DNA of 6,973 nt from Dehalococcoidia bacterium (GTDB lineage Bacteria > Chloroflexota > Dehalococcoidia > Dehalococcoidales > Fen-1064): assembly GCA_003153075.1 (NCBI GenBank), contig PMBW01000072.1, positions 1 to 6,973 on the forward strand, in the 5' to 3' direction. Positions 1-6,018 of this stretch are shown here, piece by piece (the first letter of the stretch is position 1; the number at the start of each line of letters is the position of its first letter). The notes under the pieces are model-generated. The model searched no databases and was not told the origin of the DNA. It saw nothing but the letters and a program-made list of their open reading frames with translations. Both the position numbers and the translations under genes were made by a program.

Positions 1-893
1 CGCGGCAGCATTGACAGCGCTGCGACGGCAATGGTCAGGACGCCGAATCCAATCAGGATCAGCGATACATTATGCCAGGCCGCGGTCTGGTGGGCTACCG
101 CGTAAAGCCTGAGGACGCCAAAGATGCCGATATTCAACAATACCGCACTCAACAGCACGCTGATAACGGAGGGGGCTTTGGCGTGCGCCTGGGGCAACCA
201 GGTATGGAACGGTACGATGCCGGCTTTGGCGGCAAACCCGATAAATATGAAGACAAAAGCAAAGGTGAAAAGACGGGGAGACATCGACGCGGCCTGCTGC
301 ATCAGTTCATCCCAGTTCAGGGTCCCGGCGCCGGTTGCCTGTTTGGTCAGCGCGAAAAGAATAATCAACCCGATGATCGAGAAAAGCATGGCGGTCGAAG
401 CGGTAAAGACATATTTCAGAGCCGCTACGATGTTTTCTTTGGCATTCAAGGTTACGATCAATACAGCGGACAGGATCGTGGTTAGTTCCAGGAATATCCA
501 GAAAAGCGCCAGGTTATTACAATAGAAAGCAAATATGACGACGAGTAGCAACAGATTGTAAGCCGCGTAGAAAAGCCTTAATTCCCGCACTTCGATCTCG
601 CCGGACTCGACCAGACGGCGGACATAACCGCGCGCATAAAATGACGAGAGCAGGAAAATGCCGCAGCTGATCAGCGTTCCGTAGACCGCCAAATTGTCGA
701 TCATCAGGTAGCGGCTGAAGAAAAATGACGGCTGCGGGATATATATCAATGAGCCTATGCTGAGAATCAGAAATATTAGTGACTGGGCAATTGCCAGGGT
801 GTTCAGGTAATCGGCGCGTTTGGCGGGCGTGGAAAACCGCAATAACATGAAGCCCATGATCACCAATCCGGATATTACATAAGCCAGTAACAT
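1..893 (-). CDS. hyfF: Hydrogenase-4 component F-like proton-translocating subunit, partial (C-terminus beyond the left edge)
   Basis: An uninterrupted minus-strand reading frame begins MLLAYVISGLVIMGFMLLRF and is still open at the window edge after about 297 codons; E. coli HyfF has about 526, so roughly the N-terminal half is present. Hydrophobic helices fill it. It carries hallmarks of the ND2/ND4/ND5 (proton_antipo_M) family: a membrane glutamate in FWIFLELTT near residue 135, and the segment GFAAKAGIVPFHTWLPQAHA near 220-238, with a membrane lysine and the HTWLPxAH motif. By family knowledge it is a proton-pumping membrane-arm subunit of a group 4 [NiFe] hydrogenase. The start at 893 is preceded by AAGGAG (905-910) that overlaps the hyfE stop, so translation is probably coupled. 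The position after hyfE favours HyfF over complex I NuoL/M/N. The function rests on homology by eye; the family is secure, and the exact subunit name slightly less so. Confidence 0.88.
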   Translation of the reverse strand, partial: MLLAYVISGLVIMGFMLLRFSTPAKRADYLNTLAIAQSLIFLILSIGSLIYIPQPSFFFSRYLMIDNLAVYGTLISCGIFLLSSFYARGYVRRLVESGEIEVRELRLFYAAYNLLLLVVIFAFYCNNLALFWIFLELTTILSAVLIVTLNAKENIVAALKYVFTASTAMLFSIIGLIILFALTKQATGAGTLNWDELMQQAASMSPRLFTFAFVFIFIGFAAKAGIVPFHTWLPQAHAKAPSVISVLLSAVLLNIGIFGVLRLYAVAHQTAAWHNVSLILIGFGVLTIAVAALSMLP

Positions 894-901
894 CTGTCCG
901 A

Positions 902-1579
902 CTACTCCTTAAACCACAGCGTGAAAGAATTTAACTTGTTATGAAATTCGTCGATACTGGTATCGATGCCGAAAGCCAGTACGGTGGCTAACACGATCAG
1001 CATTACCAAATCGAGGATGATCAACAGTTCAATGATAAAGGGCAATTCGGCGACAAAAAGGCTGAAGAGCAGGACGCCGTTCTCCATTGTTAAATAGCCG
1101 AGGATCTTGGTGATCACCCGTTTGCGCGTGAAAATGACCATCATCCCCATCAAGGTCAGCGAAACGCCGATGACGGCACCGAAGAAGAACATGGTGTCTG
1201 AAGTTAACTCCGGCAAGAATTTGGAAAACGACCAGTAGACCAGGAAGATCATTGCCGTGCCGACCAGGATCGAACCGATGGGTGTCAGATACCGGAATTC
1301 CAGGTCGCGCTTGATCTGCATCGATTTTTGTATCCGCCGCATGACAAAGGGCACCAGAAAGGCTTTACTGGCAATGGTTAATATCGCCAGCAGTAAAAGG
1401 ACGACGCTGTCGTTTTTCAGATATAGCACAAAAGCCGCCGCGGCGATAAACCAGGATTGCACGGAATATACGTTGAGGAGGGAAGAGAGCGTGCGCACGG
1501 TAATGATCAATGCTGCCGTCGCCAATACCAGCACGAATAAAATTTTAGTGATGTCATCCAGAACCGGTAAATTCATCAT
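902..1579 (-). CDS. hyfE: Hydrogenase-4 component E-like membrane subunit
   Basis: This 225-residue, almost wholly hydrophobic protein is close in length to E. coli HyfE (about 216). Six or seven membrane helices can be seen. A charged cytoplasmic stretch lies near residues 80-97 (MRRIQKSMQIKRDLEFRY). The C-terminal half has NuoK-like features: the membrane glutamate in GYLTMENGVLL (E166), followed by E178, E184 and D190 in the next helices. In group 4 hydrogenases this subunit sits in the membrane arm between the HyfC-type anchor and the antiporter-like pumps and is thought to help move protons. The start codon overlaps the hyfC stop in an ATGA (1576-1579) and has no good Shine-Dalgarno, so translation is probably coupled to hyfC. 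HyfE proteins diverge in sequence; the assignment leans on NuoK-like features plus the B-C-E-F gene order. Confidence 0.87.
   Translation of the reverse strand: MMNLPVLDDITKILFVLVLATAALIITVRTLSSLLNVYSVQSWFIAAAAFVLYLKNDSVVLLLLAILTIASKAFLVPFVMRRIQKSMQIKRDLEFRYLTPIGSILVGTAMIFLVYWSFSKFLPELTSDTMFFFGAVIGVSLTLMGMMVIFTRKRVITKILGYLTMENGVLLFSLFVAELPFIIELLIILDLVMLIVLATVLAFGIDTSIDEFHNKLNSFTLWFKE
905..910 (-). promoter_or_regulatory. Ribosome binding site of hyfF inside the end of hyfE
   Basis: On the minus strand AAGGAG lies 11 nt before the hyfF ATG. It forms the last two sense codons of hyfE (Lys-Glu) immediately before its TAG stop. This supports the start at 893 and suggests that ribosomes finishing hyfE restart on hyfF. 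Confidence 0.6.
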
Positions 1580-2511
1580 TTAATTAACTCGAACAAAATC
1601 GTTGAAAATGAGAAAAAGAACGCCAGCATAAACAAATTCGGCAGGCGGAACAGCCGCGACTTGGCGAACATCGATTCAAAAACACCGATCGCTACCGCCA
1701 GCACCATGCCTTTAGCAATAAATGTAACGGCGGAGATAACAACGCTTAACGGTCCCGGCGCCGATGTCAGACCCCAGGGAATCAATATATTGATCAGCAC
1801 AGCCATTAAAATCGTTTGTTTGACGGCGTGCGACATTTCCATCATGGCCAGATCGGAGCCGGAATACTCCAGTATCATCGCTTCGTGGATCATCGTCAGT
1901 TCCAGGTGCGTTTCCGGATTGTCAACGGGGATACGGGCTGTCTCCACGATCAGGATAATGAACAACGATAAGGAGATGAGCAGCGTGGACGGATTGATAA
2001 ATAGCGAAGAATTTAATGATGTAGTGAACATGTCGTAAAGGTTCGTGGTTTTCAACAATAAACCGAGCGCGGCAAAAACAATGATGATCACGGGCTCGAT
2101 GACTGCAGAAACCGTCATCTCGCGGGAACTGCCCATCCCGCCGAAGGTGCTGCCCGCGTCTAGTCCGGCCAGCGCCATGAAAAACTTGGCAAAAACCAGC
2201 AGGTACAAAAAGAGAATTATACTGCCGAACCCGGCGATCTGGGTGGGAATATAGACCACCGGCACGCACAAAGACGCCACTACCACGCAAACGATATTGA
2301 TATAAGGGGTGACCCTGATGATCAGCGATGTATTGTCGGAATAAACCCGCTCTTTTTTAAGTAGTTTGAGCAGTGAATAGTAGGTCTGCAATAAAGGCGG
2401 TCCCTGCCTGCCCTGGGTATATGCCTTCACTTTTTTGATCAGGCTGACAAATAAGGGCGAAATCAGGATGACAAAAGCGGTGTTCAGTAAAGCGTAGATA
2501 ATAAAAGACAT
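1576..2511 (-). CDS. hyfC: Hydrogenase-4 component C / NuoH-like membrane subunit
   Basis: This 311-residue protein belongs to the respiratory-chain NADH dehydrogenase subunit 1 family (NuoH/HyfC/HycD); E. coli HyfC is about 322 aa. Diagnostic motifs are GRQGPPLLQTYYSLLKLLKKE near residues 34-54 (cytoplasmic loop after helix 1), GLDAGSTFGGMGSSRE at 116-131, and ETARIPVDNPETHLELTMIH at 190-209 followed by EAMILEYSG. In family members the acidic residues of these loops line the junction between the hydrophilic catalytic arm and the membrane arm, where redox energy is passed to proton pumping. About eight membrane helices are visible. The start lies 1 nt after the hyfB stop (TAA-G-ATG), so both are read from one transcript. 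The GSTFGGMGSSRE form and the hyfB/hyfE neighbours point to a group 4 hydrogenase rather than complex I. Confidence 0.93.
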   Translation of the reverse strand: MSFIIYALLNTAFVILISPLFVSLIKKVKAYTQGRQGPPLLQTYYSLLKLLKKERVYSDNTSLIIRVTPYINIVCVVVASLCVPVVYIPTQIAGFGSIILFLYLLVFAKFFMALAGLDAGSTFGGMGSSREMTVSAVIEPVIIIVFAALGLLLKTTNLYDMFTTSLNSSLFINPSTLLISLSLFIILIVETARIPVDNPETHLELTMIHEAMILEYSGSDLAMMEMSHAVKQTILMAVLINILIPWGLTSAPGPLSVVISAVTFIAKGMVLAVAIGVFESMFAKSRLFRLPNLFMLAFFFSFSTILFELIK

Positions 2512-2512
2512 C

Positions 2513-4456
2513 TTAGATCAACCACCCCAGCGCCAGGATCAAGATAACCACGGCGATAAAAGAATAGAGGATATACGTGTCCAGGTCGACATCGTGCAGG
2601 TTAGAGATATAATTTGAGATTTTCATAACGAAATTGGCGGTGGGTAAATAGATCCTTTCCTCGAATAATTTAAAAGTCTGGATTTCAGCGGCGCCATCTT
2701 TAAAAATGCTTTTCCCGGCATCGTTAAAATTGCGTTCCGACTTTTTGCGGGTACGGTAAATAGGGCGGAAAATTGTCAGGATCGGCTCAGAGAAGCCGGA
2801 GGCGGTATATTCCATGTTGCTGTTCTGCGAATTGATTCCGCAGCCCCAGGTCTCGCTCTTGCGGGAGCTGCGGTTGCCAACCAGCCGCATTAAAAGCCAG
2901 ACTAATGCCAGCGTGATCACCAGCGTCAAGCCGATGATCATCAGATTCGGGATGGGGAGCGTGTAGCCTTGCGATGAAAAAAGCTGGAACGAGAAAACCC
3001 CGAGTAACAAGCAGACCACGGCCAGGATCACCGGCGCGGCGATCATAGAAGGCGATACCTCTTTTGCCTTGCGGGCTTCTTCGGAACGCGGCGCGGCCAG
3101 GAAGATCAGTCCGAACGCTTTCACGAAACAGGCAGCAGCCAGCGCGCTGGTCAGCGCAAACAGCGATAATCCCAGGAACAACAATATTTTGAGGAAGGGA
3201 TTACCGACGACAAATGACTGCAGAAAGGCCTGAAAAATCATCAATTCGCTGACAAAACCATTGAAAGGCGGCAACCCTGCGATCGATATCGCCCCAACGA
3301 GGAAGAGAATGCCTGTATACGGCATCACTTTGATCAGTCCGCCCATCTTTTCAATGTTGCGTGTGCCGGTAGCGTTGATCACCGAACCGGCGGTCAGGAA
3401 CAACAGGCTCTTGAAAAGAGCATGATTGAGGGAGTGGAAAAGCGCGGCAATTAAAGCCAGCGTAGCCAGATCGGAGAAACCGTAGCTCTGGAAAATCAGG
3501 TAAAGCCCGATGCCGATGACGATAATCCCGATATTTTCAATACTGTGGTAGGCCAATAATTTTTTAATATCATGTTCTTTCAGCGCGTAGATAACGCCGA
3601 GTAGAGCGGAGAATGTCCCGAATACCAGGATCAGCACGCCCCACCAGCGGTCGGGGGTAAGCACAAAAACCAGGTAACGGACCAGCCCGTAGATCGCCAC
3701 CTTGATCATCACCCCGGACATTAAAGCCGAGACGTTGGAAGGGCTGGCGGAATGGGCATAAGGCAGCCATTTGTGGAAGGGCATGATGCCGGCTTTGATC
3801 CCGAAACCGATGAAAAGCGAGAGGAAGACTACACCTTTAAAGACGGGAGAAACACCGGTCAGGGCGGCGATATCGAAAGAGCCGATGGCATGGTGAATGG
3901 CGATGAAGGCAAACATCAGGAAGACGGTGCTCAGTTGTGTCATCACAAAATAAAATAAAGCCGATTTGCGGGTATCGGGTTTTTCCCGCTCAAACAGCAC
4001 CATAAAAAAGGAAGTGACCGACATGATCTCCCAGAAGAATAAGAAGGAGAAGGTGTTGTCCGAGGCGACGATTAACAACATGGAAACAATGAATAAGCTC
4101 ATCATCGCTACCAGGAAGTTTTTGCCGGTGTTGGTGCCGTGGTGCTCGATATAGCCGAGGGAATAGAGACAGGCCACGCCCGATACCAGTGAGATGATCA
4201 TCATGAAATAAGCTGCCAGGCGGTCGACGAAGAAGGAAAACCGCAAATCACCGGAGAGCTGGTAGAGATCCAGGGAGAAGGTGCTGTCACGCAGCACGAT
4301 ATTGAGTGAGAACGCCAGAAAAATGATGTTCGCGCAGAGCATTGCCCACAGACTGAAACGCCGGGCAACGGCAGAAGCCCCCGACGCAAAAACCAGCTGT
4401 GCCAGAGTAGTCCCAAGGAACACGCAAAGACCACAGACAAATAGCAAATTCATCAT
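2513..4456 (-). CDS. hyfB: Hydrogenase-4 component B-like proton-translocating subunit
   Basis: This 647-residue polytopic membrane protein lies between E. coli HycC (about 608) and HyfB (about 672) in length. It is an Mrp/ND5-type antiporter homologue. Visible family residues are the helix-5 glutamate in FWEIMS (E143), the helix-7 lysine in GIKAGIMPFHKWLPYAH (K221, with H228, K229 and H235), K252 in the next helix, LKEHDIKKLLAYHSIENIG at 292-310, the helix-12 lysine in HSLNHALFKSLLF (K349), and GLPPFNGFVSEL at 394-405. Near residues 537-565 the TWGCG...MEYTASGFSEPI pattern resembles HyfB/HycC and argues against NuoL. The tail is a soluble loop plus a last C-terminal helix. It is the first gene of the operon in the window; no HyfA-like ferredoxin gene precedes it. 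The start is one of two adjacent ATGs (4454-4456 or 4451-4453), with only a weak GAAGA (4465-4469) upstream. Confidence 0.93.
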   Translation of the reverse strand: MMNLLFVCGLCVFLGTTLAQLVFASGASAVARRFSLWAMLCANIIFLAFSLNIVLRDSTFSLDLYQLSGDLRFSFFVDRLAAYFMMIISLVSGVACLYSLGYIEHHGTNTGKNFLVAMMSLFIVSMLLIVASDNTFSFLFFWEIMSVTSFFMVLFEREKPDTRKSALFYFVMTQLSTVFLMFAFIAIHHAIGSFDIAALTGVSPVFKGVVFLSLFIGFGIKAGIMPFHKWLPYAHSASPSNVSALMSGVMIKVAIYGLVRYLVFVLTPDRWWGVLILVFGTFSALLGVIYALKEHDIKKLLAYHSIENIGIIVIGIGLYLIFQSYGFSDLATLALIAALFHSLNHALFKSLLFLTAGSVINATGTRNIEKMGGLIKVMPYTGILFLVGAISIAGLPPFNGFVSELMIFQAFLQSFVVGNPFLKILLFLGLSLFALTSALAAACFVKAFGLIFLAAPRSEEARKAKEVSPSMIAAPVILAVVCLLLGVFSFQLFSSQGYTLPIPNLMIIGLTLVITLALVWLLMRLVGNRSSRKSETWGCGINSQNSNMEYTASGFSEPILTIFRPIYRTRKKSERNFNDAGKSIFKDGAAEIQTFKLFEERIYLPTANFVMKISNYISNLHDVDLDTYILYSFIAVVILILALGWLI

Positions 4457-4509
4457 AATAATTGTCTTCGGCTACTGCTGTGGTCTGGACTTCGAAATAT
4501 ATTCAGTGA

Positions 4510-4523
4510 CGTTTTGAAAAACG
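4510..4523. repeat. 14-bp inverted repeat in the hyf leader
   Basis: CGTTTT-GA-AAAACG is a perfect 6-bp inverted repeat with a 2-bp centre, about 55 bp before the hyfB start. It could be an operator or a small RNA hairpin (at most 5 bp once loop size is allowed for). It is short enough to be chance in AT-rich DNA. Confidence 0.3.
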
Positions 4524-4633
4524 GCACGTTGTAATCTTGTTTTTATCATTTAACTTTCGGGGTAACTGAGGAGGGGAGGTAAAGAACCTTTGAGAACAAG
4601 TTCCGCGGACCCGCTGAGACCCTTCAAAATCAT

Positions 4634-4663
4634 ATCATATTAAACCAAGAGGGCGGATGTCAA
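4634..4663 (-). promoter_or_regulatory. Candidate sigma70-type promoter of the hyf operon
   Basis: On the minus strand there is a perfect TTGACA (4658-4663), an 18-nt spacer and TATGAT (4634-4639, five of six matches to TATAAT). Transcription would start near 4627 and leave a leader of about 170 nt before hyfB. In E. coli hyf and hyc depend on sigma54 and FhlA; I find no GG-N10-GC sigma54 element here, so control would differ. The hexamers are seen directly; the activity is inferred. Confidence 0.6.
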
Positions 4664-4683
4664 TGTTTGGGAGTGAACAATAA

Positions 4684-4704
4684 TGAGTAATGAGTTGTGA
4701 GTTA
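4684..4704. repeat. Short heptad tandem repeat, three TGAGTNN units
   Basis: Three adjacent 7-bp units read TGAGTAA, TGAGTTG and TGAGTTA, with a partial TG following. It is non-coding and lies just upstream of the hyf promoter -35 box. A simple-sequence tract of this kind is expected to vary by slippage; no function can be read from it. Confidence 0.5.
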
Positions 4705-4781
4705 TGCGGAGGACAGAAACGGGATATTCACATGTACTTATTCAATGAGCATTATAATATCTCCAATTTCCATTTTCTCTA

Positions 4782-4798
4782 ACACAAAAGGCTTGTGT
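4782..4798. repeat. Inverted repeat upstream of the acetyltransferase promoter
   Basis: ACACAA-AAGGC-TTGTGT is a perfect 6-bp inverted repeat with a 5-bp centre. It lies about 30 bp upstream of the candidate -35 box of the acetyltransferase gene. It could be a protein-binding site; no T-tract follows it, so it is not a terminator. Confidence 0.35.
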
Positions 4799-4829
4799 AT
4801 TATAGACCGGTGTGAAGAAAAGTAAAAGT

Positions 4830-4858
4830 TTGCTTAGTAATACTGTTTCATATATAAT
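4830..4858 (+). promoter_or_regulatory. Candidate promoter of the acetyltransferase gene
   Basis: TTGCTT (4830-4835), a 17-nt spacer and a perfect TATAAT (4853-4858) lie about 47 bp upstream of the start codon. The -35 box matches consensus only at TTG, and the surroundings are AT-rich, so a chance match is possible. Confidence 0.45.
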
Positions 4859-4905
4859 CTTTATAAAATTATCATGGTTATTGGAATATTACACTCAGGT
4901 ATTGA

Positions 4906-5772
4906 ATGAAAATGGAAATAAAATACTTTGTAAAAGCAAGTGACTTTCTATCTCATACAGCGGTCTTGCTGCAGCAGGACGAAGCCCGTTACGGCCTCAT
5001 TTTAGGGATCGCGAAAAGGTTAGTTAAAGATACCCATGCTTACGGCAAGACTGCACCGTGGTTCTGTGTCGTAACCGATAGCCGGAAAATTGTCGCTGCA
5101 GCGATCAGGACGCCTCCGCATAATGTGTTGCTGGCCCAGTTTGCCGGTGATCCGGATAAGGTAGCGGCGTTTCTGGCAGATTCCATCTCGAAACGTTTGG
5201 AAATAATCCCCGGTGTCGTGGGAGATAAAATAATCGCGGAGCCGTTTGCGGAGTACTGGTGTGCCGGATACGGAATCCAAAATAAAGGGAAAATGGCAGA
5301 GAGAATCTACCGGCTGGATAAAATCAACAATGTGGCTTATGCTGCCGGTAAACTCCGGCCGGCAACCATGAATGATGAAGAAATGCTGGCAAAATGGATA
5401 CGCGCATTTTATATTGATGTCTTCCACACGGTGAATTCCAGAAGACCTGTGGATGAAGTCACCTCTTTAGTGGAAAGAAAAGAAATATATGTATGGGAAG
5501 ATAGCGTTCCCGTTTCTATGGCAGCCAGGACCAGGCCGACGGAAAACGGAATCAGCATCGGTTTAGTCTATACGCCCTTAGAACTCCGGCAAAAGGGATA
5601 CGGCACATCCTGCGTGGTAGCCTTGTGTAAAGAATTGCTGGATTCCGGTTATAAATTCTGTTCGCTGTATGCGGATCTGGCAAATCCGATATCCAATTCC
5701 ATATATAAGAAGATTGGGTTCCGGGAAGTCTGCGATTCGGTGGAGTATTCCTTTACAACGCCCATTTCCTGA
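4906..5772 (+). CDS. GNAT-family N-acetyltransferase
   Basis: This soluble 288-residue protein has no signal peptide or membrane segment. Its C-terminal half (about 150-285, beginning LRPATMNDEEMLAKWIRAF) is a GNAT domain. The acetyl-CoA pyrophosphate-binding motif A reads VYTPLELRQKGYGT (221-233, RxKGYG core at 228-232), and motif B reads YADLANPISNSIYKKIGFREV (255-275), with the typical N-P-x-S-N-x-I-Y-x-x-x-G-F pattern. The first ~145 residues lack these motifs and may be a degenerate GNAT-like or substrate-binding half, as in other ~280-aa acetyltransferases. The enzyme should transfer acetyl from acetyl-CoA to an amine; the substrate cannot be read from sequence. Two start codons are possible (4906 and 4912). 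AGGT at 4897-4900 sits 5 nt before the first, which I prefer. It stands alone, divergent from hyf, with its own promoter-like sequence and no clear terminator. Confidence 0.88.
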   Translation: MKMEIKYFVKASDFLSHTAVLLQQDEARYGLILGIAKRLVKDTHAYGKTAPWFCVVTDSRKIVAAAIRTPPHNVLLAQFAGDPDKVAAFLADSISKRLEIIPGVVGDKIIAEPFAEYWCAGYGIQNKGKMAERIYRLDKINNVAYAAGKLRPATMNDEEMLAKWIRAFYIDVFHTVNSRRPVDEVTSLVERKEIYVWEDSVPVSMAARTRPTENGISIGLVYTPLELRQKGYGTSCVVALCKELLDSGYKFCSLYADLANPISNSIYKKIGFREVCDSVEYSFTTPIS

Positions 5773-5854
5773 TCGCAACATGCAGTGCGGGCATTGCCCA
5801 CCAATTATTTGTCTTATGGATTTTTATTCAACGGACTACCCCTCAACGAGTCTG

Positions 5855-5911
5855 TCTAATCACTTCTGGATTGCCGGGTCAAGCCCGACAATGACAAAAA
5901 TCAATATTAGA
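5855..5911. repeat. Nested palindromic intergenic repeat element
   Basis: The core is a hairpin: ATTGCCGGG (5870-5878), a TCAAG loop and CCCGACAAT (5884-5892), with 8 of 9 pairs matched. It is flanked by an outer perfect 6-bp inverted repeat, TCTAAT (5855-5860) and ATTAGA (5906-5911), which bounds 57 bp. Cores of the form CTGGATTGCCGGGTCAAGCCCG...CAATGAC are known as dispersed palindromic repeats in many bacterial genomes; that statement is from memory. Only one copy is in the window. It may also weakly terminate the acetyltransferase transcript, though no T-tract follows. Confidence 0.6.
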
Positions 5912-5973
5912 TTCCAGCCTATGGCAGAATGGACAGTGTATACATATCCCAAAACTGAACCCGAATATGTCAC

Positions 5974-5994
5974 TTTTTTGGACTTGCCAAAAAA
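5974..5994. repeat. Perfect inverted repeat overlapping the transporter promoter
   Basis: TTTTTTGG (5974-5981), a 5-bp centre ACTTG and CCAAAAAA (5987-5994) form a perfect 8-bp inverted repeat. The candidate -35 box TTGCCA (5984-5989) spans its centre and right arm. The T-run is on the 5' side of the stem on the plus strand, so it is not a standard terminator. A regulator binding here would block or reposition RNA polymerase. Confidence 0.55.
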
Positions 5995-6012
5995 AACGAT
6001 ATAGTGTACAAT
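5984..6012 (+). promoter_or_regulatory. Candidate sigma70-type promoter of the acetate transporter gene
   Basis: TTGCCA (5984-5989, five of six matches) and TACAAT (6007-6012, five of six) are separated by an ideal 17 nt. The start would be near 6019, giving a leader of about 165 nt. The -35 box lies within a perfect inverted repeat, which suggests control by a repressor or activator. Activity is inferred. Confidence 0.6.
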
Positions 6013-6018
6013 CGCTAC

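Larger units (their letters stand above)
4457..4905. other. Divergent intergenic region between hyfB and the acetyltransferase gene
   Basis: This 449-bp stretch holds no convincing gene. It contains the candidate hyf promoter and its leader on the minus strand, the candidate acetyltransferase promoter on the plus strand, a three-unit TGAGTNN repeat (4684-4704) and inverted repeats at 4510-4523 and 4782-4798. The part near 4561-4625 (GGAGGGGAGG followed by GAACAAGTTCCGCGGACC) is more GC-rich than the rest. It looks structured or repeat-derived, but I recognise no named RNA family in it. The 4700-4905 part is strongly AT-rich. Confidence 0.7.

Noticed and set aside
72..525. Two overlapping plus-strand reading frames of 137 and 133 codons
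   Set aside because: They lie antisense to hyfF, which has a continuous frame with clear family motifs; their translations are low-complexity and unlike real proteins.
1257..2290. Several plus- and minus-strand frames inside hyfE and hyfC (for example 1661-2038 and 1922-2290)
   Set aside because: These are shadows of the hyfC and hyfE coding frames, with no family motifs and no ribosome binding sites.
1..4456. Complex I (nuo) membrane genes or an Mrp antiporter operon
   Set aside because: The order B-C-E-F, the HyfC-type GSTFGGMGSSRE motif and the HyfB-type TWGCG/MEYTASGF segment fit group 4 hydrogenase; no nuoA/J/I-like or mrp-like gene is seen.
4561..4627. T-box, molybdenum-cofactor or other known riboswitch in the hyf leader
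   Set aside because: The GC-rich patch contains short pairings (AGGT/ACCT, GAAC/GTTC, TCCGCGGA) but none of the conserved elements of these classes that I can recognise.
4457..4680. Sigma54 promoter for hyf, as in enteric bacteria
   Set aside because: No GG-N10-GC pair with adequate flanking match to TGGCAC-N5-TTGCW is found on the minus strand; the CGGCACG on the plus strand faces the wrong way and lacks the -12 half.
5669..6004. Plus-strand frame of 111 codons overlapping the end of the acetyltransferase gene
   Set aside because: It starts inside the GNAT coding region in another frame and continues into the palindromic repeat; no ribosome binding site or recognisable motif.
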